The notes beneath the pieces were generated by a model. That model was not told the origin of the DNA. It saw only the letters and a list, made by a program, of their open reading frames with translations, and did no database searches. Positions 1 to 6,078 of a stretch of DNA of 6,078 nucleotides are shown here, piece by piece. The stretch's first letter is position 1. The number at the start of each line of letters is the position of its first letter. The translations under genes and the position numbers were made by a program. The DNA is from Prevotella sp. (lineage in GTDB: Bacteria; Bacteroidota; Bacteroidia; Bacteroidales; Bacteroidaceae): positions 1-6,078 of the forward strand of contig JAJPYV010000346.1 in the NCBI GenBank assembly GCA_021204735.1. Direction: 5' to 3'.

Positions 1-920
1 CAAACTATGTGATAGACCCATGGACGGAGAAAAAAGATGGGACAGATTATACCTATATTGAAGATCTCGAATACGGAGAATATTATCCAGGAATGGCATG
101 GACTGCAGAGCAGAAAGAACCTGCATATTGGAATGCACTCACGATGACAGGAAAGATGGTCAGAGATGAAAATGGAGAGGAGTGGAACAGTATAGGATAT
201 ACGATGGAGAACACCACCTTTGCTATCAGCACCAACAAGAAATACGCCACGGGAGTAGTGTTCAAGGCACAATTCACGCCATCGCAAGTAGTGAGCGGAT
301 ATTATGGAAAGACCACATTAACAGAAGGCGAGACATTTTTTAAGTGGAACAAAGATTTGTATGCTACGGCAGAAGACATTATGGCAGAAATATATCCTCA
401 CCAATTTACAACCGATAAGTTTGGTGACAAGATAGACGCATGCAAAACATGGACAGATGTAAAGACCTTTGCAGAGTCTCTTATAGAATTTGATCCCTTT
501 GGATATAAGAAAAACCTGTTGGAAAAGTCAGATGACAATACAGGCAATCTGACCGATAAAGAAAAGACATCACTGAAGTGGGACAACTACATGAAAGAAC
601 AATACGGTTATTCGGTAGATGCCACAGGTGAGGTAGAGATAACCTACGATGGAGTGACAACAATAAACGAAACGACCGAAGGAGCAGTTAAAGCATTCAA
701 AGACGGACAGTGTTATTACACATGGTGGATACGACACAGCAACGATGAAGATGAAGACAGCAACGGTGTGATGGAATACGCCATTGTAAGAAACAACATA
801 TACTGTTTGAGAGTGAAGTCAGTAAGTACACTTGGAGGATACATTCCGGCAGAAGGATTGCTGTGCGAGGTGTATGTGCGGCCATGGAGAGTGCTAAACA
901 GTGAGACTGTAGACTTTTAG
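1..920 (+). CDS. Mfa1-like major fimbrillin, C-terminal part (5' end outside window)
   Basis: This is the C-terminal portion of a type V pilus major subunit of the Mfa1 class, the protein that polymerises into the fimbrial shaft on the outer surface. The frame is open to the left edge (first full codon at 3, Asn-Tyr-Val-Ile-Asp), so the GTG at 9 is not a real start; signal peptide, lipobox and N-terminal domain are missing. P. gingivalis Mfa1 has roughly 560 residues, and about 305 are visible here. Recognisable family features are VVFKAQFTP and FFKWNKDLYATAEDI in the middle, CYYTWWIRH, then YAIVRNNIYCLRVKSV (from 777), and a C-terminal VRPWRVLNSETVDF tail ending at 917. In this family the C-terminal strands act in donor-strand assembly. 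The downstream lipoprotein gene begins 20 bp later, so the two are probably cotranscribed. The family call rests on motif recognition, not on a profile search. The exact subgroup is uncertain. Confidence 0.85.
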   Translation, partial: NYVIDPWTEKKDGTDYTYIEDLEYGEYYPGMAWTAEQKEPAYWNALTMTGKMVRDENGEEWNSIGYTMENTTFAISTNKKYATGVVFKAQFTPSQVVSGYYGKTTLTEGETFFKWNKDLYATAEDIMAEIYPHQFTTDKFGDKIDACKTWTDVKTFAESLIEFDPFGYKKNLLEKSDDNTGNLTDKEKTSLKWDNYMKEQYGYSVDATGEVEITYDGVTTINETTEGAVKAFKDGQCYYTWWIRHSNDEDEDSNGVMEYAIVRNNIYCLRVKSVSTLGGYIPAEGLLCEVYVRPWRVLNSETVDF

Positions 921-940
921 TAGAATGTTAAGATAATTTC

Positions 941-2404
941 ATGCACGAAACAAGAAAGAAAATAATATACATATTGTCGGCAATTATGTTGCCGATATTT
1001 AGTTGTATGTTGCTATCGTGTACCGAAGCAGAAGACAACATTGAGGGAAACAGAGAAACGACAGTAAGCATACATATAACCACCAACGGGATAACCGACC
1101 TGAACGCCACACGAGTAAGAGGTGGAGAAAAAGCGGCAGCAATAGAGAACGGAGAAAAGGGCGAGTTTATTAATACCCTATGCATATTCATTGTAGATGC
1201 CGAAACAGGGCAAATAGAAATGAAAATAAGCCCCGACCTGACAGGAACAAAAGCCGAAACAGGAGACTTGGTCGATTATACGTCAGGCGAGATGGAGTTA
1301 AGAGCCGGCAAGAAGAATGTCTATGCCTTTGCAAATTGGGACAATACCGAAAGTGCAGAATGGAGAGCGATTATCAACAAGGAAACAGGAGACGTAATCA
1401 CGGAAAACGACCTATCGTTCAGTATTGACGACCCAGCATCGAAAGTAGACATAGCAAAGGGCAAATACATTCCAATGAGCGGGAAGTTGGAAGGCATAGC
1501 GATAGGCGACATGAACGGCAAATATTTTGATAACAATCTTATATCAGTGGTTCTTGACCGTCTTGTTGGAAAGGTGATGATTACCGTAGTAGGAGACGGG
1601 GAAACAGATATAGACATAAACCGACTGTTGTTTTTGGGAACAGCCGATAATGTGACACTGTTTCCTAAAGCCGTAGGAGACAGTTGGGGAGAAATTACAT
1701 TTGAGAAAGAAAAAGGCATTGACAGTGGGAGCGGGGTAGAATTGTCAGCTAATAGAATAGCATCAAATTCCGCAGGAGAGGAAATCGCAACCTTCTATAT
1801 CAATGAAAGTTATAGAACAAAATCAAGTGATAACGAGATCAGTGAAAAAGGATACACGCTCATGCTTGAAATGGAAAGGAACGACAACTATGATAAGTAT
1901 GACGGTTCACGATACGTAGCTATGACGATGACGCAGGACGTTCCCCGAAACTACATCTTCCCCATAAAACTCAAGTTGGACAGTTATGATATTGAGTTGG
2001 AGATTGAGGCAAAGACAGCCCCAATAGATTTTACGGAAGAAGTGAATTATTATACGGATGCCGAGTGGCATGAAGATGGCGATGGATATTACATGATAAC
2101 CTTGCGAGACATAACATCAAGTTTTACTATTACACCAAAATTGATTAAGAATACAAATGATGTTTCGGAAGAAGTGAGAGACGGTGTAACGTGGGAATGG
2201 ACATGCATGGATAAGGAGTTGCAATGTACACCACAAGAGGATGGAACGCTGAATGTTACGGGACTGACAGCAACACCAAACTATGCATATAATTTCATCG
2301 TTGAGGTGAGTTGGGAAATGCCAATGAATGAATTGACAGTTAGACATAGTAGGAGGTATAATGTGAGAGTGGTGCTGAAAGAAGGAAATATACAATTGCG
2401 CTGA
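941..2404 (+). CDS. Fimbrillin-like lipoprotein, FimB/Mfa2- or Mfa3-type anchor or accessory subunit
   Basis: This gene encodes a complete 487-residue outer-membrane lipoprotein, probably a minor subunit or anchor of the fimbria whose shaft protein is encoded just upstream. Residues 5-26 form a basic then hydrophobic signal sequence ending in the lipobox LLSC, with Cys27 as the lipidated residue. The following TEAED is acidic, as in Bacteroidota surface-export signals. Fimbrillin-like features follow: FINTLCIFIVDAETGQI (76-92), AGKKNVYAFANWDN (122-135), DRLVGKVMITV (206-216), FYINESY (285-291) and RNYIFPIKLKLDSYDIELE (336-354), which resembles the end of the C-terminal domain of FimB/Mfa2-type proteins. 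Residues ~365-487 form an extra beta-rich, possibly Ig-like, extension (WEWTCMD, VEVSWEMP). The ATG at 941 is chosen because it directly precedes the signal sequence; there is no clear Shine-Dalgarno, as is usual in the phylum. Mfa2 of P. gingivalis is shorter (about 320 residues). Whether this is an anchor (kept lipidated) or a polymerising accessory subunit (trimmed after an Arg) cannot be decided here. Confidence 0.85.
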   Translation: MHETRKKIIYILSAIMLPIFSCMLLSCTEAEDNIEGNRETTVSIHITTNGITDLNATRVRGGEKAAAIENGEKGEFINTLCIFIVDAETGQIEMKISPDLTGTKAETGDLVDYTSGEMELRAGKKNVYAFANWDNTESAEWRAIINKETGDVITENDLSFSIDDPASKVDIAKGKYIPMSGKLEGIAIGDMNGKYFDNNLISVVLDRLVGKVMITVVGDGETDIDINRLLFLGTADNVTLFPKAVGDSWGEITFEKEKGIDSGSGVELSANRIASNSAGEEIATFYINESYRTKSSDNEISEKGYTLMLEMERNDNYDKYDGSRYVAMTMTQDVPRNYIFPIKLKLDSYDIELEIEAKTAPIDFTEEVNYYTDAEWHEDGDGYYMITLRDITSSFTITPKLIKNTNDVSEEVRDGVTWEWTCMDKELQCTPQEDGTLNVTGLTATPNYAYNFIVEVSWEMPMNELTVRHSRRYNVRVVLKEGNIQLR

Positions 2405-2411
2405 GGCGCAA
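2396..2411 (+). other. Short GC-rich hairpin enclosing the stop codon of the lipoprotein gene
   Basis: TTGCGC (2396-2401) pairs perfectly with GCGCAA (2406-2411) around a TGAG loop that contains the TGA stop (2402-2404). No T-run follows, so it is not a typical intrinsic terminator. It could slow or protect the 3' end of the upstream message, or be chance. Confidence 0.35.
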
Positions 2412-2416
2412 GTGTA

Positions 2417-2444
2417 AGTTAAAAGTTAAGAATTAAGAGTTAAG
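2417..2444. repeat. 7-bp tandem repeat, four imperfect units (AGTTAAR)
   Basis: Four consecutive 7-mers read AGTTAAA, AGTTAAG, AATTAAG and AGTTAAG, giving also two exact AGTTAAGAATT copies 14 bp apart (2424-2434, 2438-2448). It is non-coding. Similar AAGTTAA/AATTAAG runs are, from memory, frequent between genes in Bacteroidales. No function is assigned. Confidence 0.75.
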
Positions 2445-2461
2445 AATTCGATGTGGCGAAA

Positions 2462-2483
2462 GATTGCTTGCGTTGATTGCTTG
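2462..2483. repeat. 9-bp direct repeat GATTGCTTG
   Basis: GATTGCTTG occurs exactly at 2462-2470 and 2475-2483, a period of 13 bp. It lies between the 7-bp tandem repeat and the first intergenic hairpin. Its role is unknown; it may be part of the same intergenic element. Confidence 0.6.
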
Positions 2484-2488
2484 TGAAT

Positions 2489-2505
2489 TCGTTCTTTCAG
2501 AACGA
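2489..2505. repeat. Perfect 7-bp stem-loop in the intergenic gap
   Basis: TCGTTCT (2489-2495) pairs with AGAACGA (2499-2505) around a TTC loop; an outer T-G wobble can extend it by one pair. No poly-T follows on the + strand, so a terminator is unlikely. It lies about where the -33 box of the candidate promoter would be, so it could be a protein-binding inverted repeat or simply part of the repeat element next to it. Confidence 0.5.
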
Positions 2506-2528
2506 GCGGACTTAATAAATTACCTTTG
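2495..2528 (+). promoter_or_regulatory. Candidate Bacteroidales promoter for the large secreted protein gene
   Basis: TACCTTTG at 2521-2528 is an exact match to the Bacteroides -7 consensus TAnnTTTG. The -33 partner is weak: TTTC at 2495-2498, 22 bp upstream, rather than TTTG at about 19-21 bp. If used, transcription would start near 2535 and give a leader of about 120 bases carrying the central palindrome. The degenerate motif can occur by chance in AT-rich DNA, so confidence is low. Confidence 0.25.
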
Positions 2529-2601
2529 GTGATTTTTCTCACGCTCGGCATAGCTCGAACAAGTTCGGCTCTGCACTCGCTAAATCGAAAAATTAAAGTC
2601 C
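2508..2601. repeat. Imperfect palindromic intergenic element (possible dispersed repeat)
   Basis: The outer arms GGACTTAAT (2508-2516) and ATTAAAGTCC (2592-2601) are inverted copies with a one-base bulge. Inside them, a GATTT (left) and an AAATC (right) also pair. The centre, 2548-2574, folds as GCATAGCTCGAAC against GTTCGGCTCTGC, 11 pairs with one mismatch and one bulged T. The arms are unequal (53 versus 39 bases), so it is not a perfect cruciform. The block reads through on the minus strand as a short frame containing FSECRAELVRAMPSVRK. I recall this kind of string from small, probably spurious, predicted proteins in Bacteroidales genomes, which would fit a dispersed non-coding repeat. That recollection is unverified. 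Confidence 0.55.
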
Positions 2602-2654
2602 CTACATTGGGTAACAATCAAACTTAAACAACTAATAAAGAAAAGAGATAAGGG

Positions 2655-5600
2655 ATGATGAAAAGACTGTTACTAATACAAATTGCAATATTCTCAATGG
2701 GTGTCATTGGTATGGCTCAAGTACAAAACGGACATTATTATTTGACTTATCCAGCAACAGCAGATGGGATGAGTATTGTGGGTAAGTCGGTGAAACATAA
2801 GTCAGCAAAATGGTATCAGGAAAATATTAGAGGGGGACAGAAATATGATGATACATTTGACGATGAAAAACAAATGGAGGCTCTGGAGAATGGAGAAAAG
2901 GTGCAGGCAACACATACATACGTAGACACGATATACATGAAGAAAGGTAGTACGATTACCCTTCAGATACCGAACAAGTATGATGACAATATGTGGCAAG
3001 TATCCATAAACAACTACTATCGATGGTTCAATTACCGAAATGACAAGAGTTTCAATATTGGAGACATGGATGTCAACGGTTGGTGTCAAGACCTGTTGTA
3101 TTCAACATGGAGAATAGGTTGGCGGTTTGAGAACGGATATGTCAGTGGACTGTTGAATTACAACACGGGATATATAGAAGGCAATGACGCGACAGCCCAG
3201 AACCAATCGTTTAGAGAAATGACATTCTATTATCCGACAGACGATGAGTTCAACAACAAAATACTGAAAGGCACTAATAAGGGAAATTTCGAGGACTTAG
3301 ACAACAGCTATTATGCAGTAGCCTGTGACCTATCCAATTACACCGATTTTTCTACAGTAGAATACGAGCCTAACTATGGCTATGAAGGCAATGAAAGTAA
3401 AGCCCCGGCATTTTGTGAAGAGAACGATTATTGCGAGCCGACACTGTCAGGACGAGTTGTATATTACATAATCGGTATTGATGATGAAAACACAGAAGTG
3501 CCCCAGGACCTGCCTATGCAATTCCAACACTATTGGAAACTGTTTACCGATGAAAATTATCAAGGAGGCGGAAATGAAGAAAGCAAGAAATACCTCGAAG
3601 AATACGAGATAACGTATCCTAATCAGAGAGTATCAGAAAACACAAATGAAGTAATAACACTGTCGAAAGAAGCACGAGCCTATGCAATTCATGGAGAGAC
3701 AGGGGAAGAAGCATTGACAGTTAGATTTGCAGAAGGACAAGACAACGGGTTGACACTGTCAGGTAGCAGTAATGACATTCTAACCCTATCAGGAAACAGT
3801 AGGATAATTCAGTTTTATAAAGGCGCATCAGGGTCATTATGGAGCGTGGACAATGGCAGTAAAGCCACAATCCTCATAACAAAGACAGTAAATGGGAAAA
3901 CATACAACATAGCAAGATACAAGCTCACATTCAAGCGACAGAGCATACCACTGACAGAAGCACAAATAGCAGCGTTGGAAGATCCGCAGGACACATATTG
4001 GTGGAAAGACATGTATGAGCGAGCCCCATCCTATTTGAGAGAAAAGAGCAGATTACTCGCATCATTGGATTTCGATTATGGAGGGTATGGAGACAATGAG
4101 ATAAATACCAAAACAATTTACGATGCCGCAACAGGAAAAACTGAGGCAGCAGAACGTTTCAACTATCCATTCCCGTTGAAGTGGAGCAACAGTAGTTATG
4201 CTTTTTACGATGGGTCATTTGACGTAAATCCATATAATGACAATACAGTAGAAGTAACGAGCGGATATACCTATCATACAGGGCGGACATCATGGAACAT
4301 GTATGGGATTGTAAACTATTATGTAGGAAATTTAGAAAACAAAGCATGGATCAATCCGTGGGAGCCCCAATACAAGAGCGTGAAGAACCATGAAGGCAAT
4401 TGGTTGTACGTGAATGCCACCGACAACTTAGGAAAAATAGCAGAGTTGGATTTTGCAAATGACCTCAGTAGCGGATCAGAAGTGATTGTTACAGCATGGG
4501 TGAGAAGCGCCAATGCAGTGCACACCTACAACGATGCAGGGTTGCTATTCACAGTGATGGGAGTAAAGTCAGACGGGACACAAGAACCAATATACCGTGA
4601 TAACACAGGACAGATAGAGAATACAGGAGGATGGATATATATAAATGGAGAAGAAAATCTGTCGCAGGACGTAACAGGAAAGGGGGCTGGAACAAACGAA
4701 TGGTATCAAGTATTTTTTACATTCAGGGTAAAAGAAAACGATGTCCAGCAATACGACCACTATACGGTAAAGATAGAAAACGCGAGTGTATCACCCCAAG
4801 GAGGCGGATATTATGTAGACGAAATAAGAGTGTACAGCAAGGTAACCACTGATGTAAATGTGAGCCAGATAGAACCAGTACGTCCCCATCACGACACCCC
4901 GATAAAGATAGAAATAGGATACGAAGACTTAATGTACAGTATGGGATTTACGCCAGATGAATACGATTCAGAAAACACAGAAAGTAGCGGTGTAGACTTT
5001 ATAATCATCAACAAGAACAGTTATGAAGAATACATAAATGCGCATGGAGAAAGTGAGGATACAAAAAAAGAAGCCATAAGAAACTCCATAGTGAATATCA
5101 GTTATGAGAACGAGAATGCCACAAAGGTAAAGACCCAAAATCCAGGAGCAGTATTTTTCCGTTATTATGAAAGAAACAGCGAGTACGACTTAGATAACGC
5201 AGGAAGTAATTTTCCGAGCGACGGATACTTGTTGAGACAGACGAGCACTACAACAAGCGAAAAACAACTGACAGCAGATTATAATGCAGAACTTGCAGCC
5301 GAAACTCCATATCTGTTGGTAGTACATGCAACAAGAACAGTCGATGAAAGTACAGACATAAACCAACAAACAATCAGCAACGACCAATTAGAAATATTCG
5401 CAAAACTCATAGGAACAAGAAATGCGATAGAAAAAGAATTTACAGTCACGTCAAACGATTATAAGACAGAATACAAAGACACCAACACAGAAGAAATAAC
5501 CATCAAGCACCGTCCCGCAAAATGGTATCAAATGAGAGAGAAGAAAGAATACGGAGATACCTTTGATGAAGAAAATCAGATGACAGTTATCAATTATGAA

Positions 5601-6078
5601 GGGAAAGAGATAGCAATACAAGCCACGCATGCATACGTAGATACTATATATATGCACAAAGGCAGTTCGATAGGAGTGATATCTCCGAACACTCTGATAC
5701 AATCATGGGGAGCGGAGGGAAAACAAACATGGCTGAGTACCACTCCCAACTACTACCGTTGGTTTGACTATCGAACCGATGGAACATTCTATTTCGACCC
5801 AGAAAACGGAAACGCCGATTTGCTGACGCCAGATGCCACGAAAGAAGTAAACCACGAGCTCACAGCATGGCGATTTGCAAACGGATATGTAAGTGGAGGA
5901 GCGATGGAAGGAGGCAGTAAACTGTTCGTAGACATGGAATTTTATTATCCCACCGACGAGGAATTTGCCGCAGCCAAGTTGAACAACAAAAATTTTACCT
6001 GCATAGACAACACATACTATATTGTGGCGTGCGACCTTTCAGCATACACCGATTTTGCAGAAACATACGTAGACGGAG
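2655..6078 (+). CDS. Giant secreted modular surface protein, N-terminal 1141 residues (3' end outside window)
   Basis: The frame is open from 2655 to the right edge, so the gene is truncated by the window. I do not recognise a named family for the whole protein. Tandem ATGs at 2655 and 2658 follow a purine-rich leader (AGAGATAAGGG). Residues 1-21 are a Sec signal peptide (MMKRLLL, hydrophobic core, GMA) with likely cleavage before Gln22; there is no lipobox Cys. Then come module A (47-236) with its continuation FCEENDYCEPTLSGRVVYY (253-271); a beta-rich region ~315-432; a linker with YWWKDMYERAP; a jelly-roll, CBM-like region (~471-729); an unassigned region (~730-945); and module A again (951-1141 and on). 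Cysteines are at 144, 224, 254, 260, 1116 and 1126 only. It lies 250 bp after the fimbrial lipoprotein gene on the same strand, so a fimbria-associated or glycan-binding adhesin is the best guess, but this rests on context and fold resemblance. No catalytic motif is evident. Confidence 0.9.
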   Translation, partial: MMKRLLLIQIAIFSMGVIGMAQVQNGHYYLTYPATADGMSIVGKSVKHKSAKWYQENIRGGQKYDDTFDDEKQMEALENGEKVQATHTYVDTIYMKKGSTITLQIPNKYDDNMWQVSINNYYRWFNYRNDKSFNIGDMDVNGWCQDLLYSTWRIGWRFENGYVSGLLNYNTGYIEGNDATAQNQSFREMTFYYPTDDEFNNKILKGTNKGNFEDLDNSYYAVACDLSNYTDFSTVEYEPNYGYEGNESKAPAFCEENDYCEPTLSGRVVYYIIGIDDENTEVPQDLPMQFQHYWKLFTDENYQGGGNEESKKYLEEYEITYPNQRVSENTNEVITLSKEARAYAIHGETGEEALTVRFAEGQDNGLTLSGSSNDILTLSGNSRIIQFYKGASGSLWSVDNGSKATILITKTVNGKTYNIARYKLTFKRQSIPLTEAQIAALEDPQDTYWWKDMYERAPSYLREKSRLLASLDFDYGGYGDNEINTKTIYDAATGKTEAAERFNYPFPLKWSNSSYAFYDGSFDVNPYNDNTVEVTSGYTYHTGRTSWNMYGIVNYYVGNLENKAWINPWEPQYKSVKNHEGNWLYVNATDNLGKIAELDFANDLSSGSEVIVTAWVRSANAVHTYNDAGLLFTVMGVKSDGTQEPIYRDNTGQIENTGGWIYINGEENLSQDVTGKGAGTNEWYQVFFTFRVKENDVQQYDHYTVKIENASVSPQGGGYYVDEIRVYSKVTTDVNVSQIEPVRPHHDTPIKIEIGYEDLMYSMGFTPDEYDSENTESSGVDFIIINKNSYEEYINAHGESEDTKKEAIRNSIVNISYENENATKVKTQNPGAVFFRYYERNSEYDLDNAGSNFPSDGYLLRQTSTTTSEKQLTADYNAELAAETPYLLVVHATRTVDESTDINQQTISNDQLEIFAKLIGTRNAIEKEFTVTSNDYKTEYKDTNTEEITIKHRPAKWYQMREKKEYGDTFDEENQMTVINYEGKEIAIQATHAYVDTIYMHKGSSIGVISPNTLIQSWGAEGKQTWLSTTPNYYRWFDYRTDGTFYFDPENGNADLLTPDATKEVNHELTAWRFANGYVSGGAMEGGSKLFVDMEFYYPTDEEFAAAKLNNKNFTCIDNTYYIVACDLSAYTDFAETYVDG
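2793..3362 (+). repeat. Module A, first copy (residues 47-236 of the giant protein)
   Basis: This is the first copy of a diverged intragenic duplication. Its landmarks are KHKSAKWYQ (47-55), VQATHTYVDTIYMKKGS (83-99), NYYRWFNYR (120-128), WRFENGYVSG (156-165), YYPTDDEF (192-199) and DNSYYAVACDLSNYTDF (216-232). The alternation of aromatic and polar residues suggests a beta-sandwich or other all-beta fold. The module is rich in Trp and Tyr, as many ligand-binding extracellular domains are, but no known domain is identified. Confidence 0.88.
4065..4841 (+). other. Jelly-roll, carbohydrate-binding-module-like region (residues ~471-729)
   Basis: Within the giant protein, the stretch from LDFDYGG (471) to YYVDEIRVYSK (719-729) has the layout of CBM4/9- or galactose-binding-like jelly rolls: GNWLYVNATDN near 582, VIVTAWVRSA (610-619), WYQVFFTFRV (683-692), and a closing Y-V-D-E-I-R-V-Y strand like the (Y/F)IDDV.VY ending of such modules. 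The N-terminal limit is uncertain; the best-supported part is ~575-729. Ligand binding is inferred from resemblance only. Confidence 0.5.
5505..6077 (+). repeat. Module A, second copy (residues 951-1141, runs to window edge)
   Basis: The second copy carries KHRPAKWYQ (951-959), IQATHAYVDTIYMHKGS (988-1004), NYYRWFDYR (1032-1040), WRFANGYVSG (1072-1081), YYPTDEEF (1097-1104) and DNTYYIVACDLSAYTDF (1118-1134), in the same order as copy 1. Two 17-residue blocks each agree at 14 positions, while the intervening loops differ in length and sequence. The codons in conserved blocks differ at synonymous sites, so the duplication is not recent. The copy may continue past the window, as copy 1 goes on into its FC...YCEP segment. 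Confidence 0.88.

Noticed and set aside
9..11. GTG as the start of the first gene
   Set aside because: The frame is open upstream to the window edge, and the protein lacks the signal peptide and N-terminal domain of the fimbrillin family, so the gene is cut by the window.
2489..2574. Intrinsic terminator in the intergenic gap
   Set aside because: Neither hairpin (2489-2505, 2548-2574) is followed by a T-run on the + strand.
2426..2617. 63-codon minus-strand frame covering the intergenic gap
   Set aside because: It lies over the repeats and palindrome, has no signal or domain, and reads like a spurious frame created by a dispersed repeat. The palindrome explains the sequence better.
2405..2654. 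Invertible promoter (phase-variation switch) ahead of the giant gene
   Set aside because: The inverted repeats are imperfect, with unequal arms and only short exact matches. No recombinase gene is visible, so inversion is not supported, although strain comparison could reveal it.
4631..4852. 73-codon + strand frame inside the giant gene
   Set aside because: It is in another frame, fully inside a continuous 1141-codon reading frame, and is Arg/Lys-rich in the way typical of frame shadows.
1..6078. CRISPR array, tRNA, rRNA or insertion sequence
   Set aside because: No regularly spaced direct repeats, no cloverleaf-like sequence, and no transposase or integrase-like reading frame were seen on either strand.

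Overview
The window looks like chromosomal DNA from a gut- or oral-type member of the Bacteroidales (Bacteroides, Prevotella/Segatella, Parabacteroides or similar). The evidence is a type V (FimA/Mfa1-class) fimbrillin gene followed by a lipoprotein pilin-like gene, poor Shine-Dalgarno sequences, an acidic stretch after the lipobox cysteine as in Bacteroidota surface lipoproteins, and AT-rich intergenic DNA. The genus cannot be fixed from the sequence alone.

Layout: all three genes are on the + strand. (1) Positions 1-920 hold the C-terminal ~305 residues of an Mfa1-like major fimbrillin; its start lies outside the window. (2) After 20 bp, 941-2404 encodes a complete 487-residue lipoprotein with fimbrillin/FimB-Mfa2-type features and a C-terminal beta-rich extension. 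(3) A 250-bp non-coding gap (2405-2654) holds a hairpin around the stop codon of gene 2, a 7-bp tandem repeat, a 9-bp direct repeat, a compact hairpin, a ~94-bp imperfect palindrome and a possible Bacteroidales-type promoter. (4) From 2655 to the end of the window (6078) a single reading frame runs without a stop for 1141 codons. It encodes the N-terminal part of a very large secreted modular protein with a signal peptide, and it continues beyond the window.

The likely joint role is a surface fimbria: a polymerising major subunit, a lipidated anchor or accessory subunit, and a giant modular secreted protein that could be a tip or stalk-associated adhesin. The giant protein is the most interesting part. 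A ~190-residue module near its N-terminus (residues 47-236) recurs about 902-905 residues later (951-1141), and a jelly-roll, carbohydrate-binding-module-like region lies between the copies. All six of its visible cysteines lie in or just after the repeated modules. Its link to the fimbria is inferred from gene order only.
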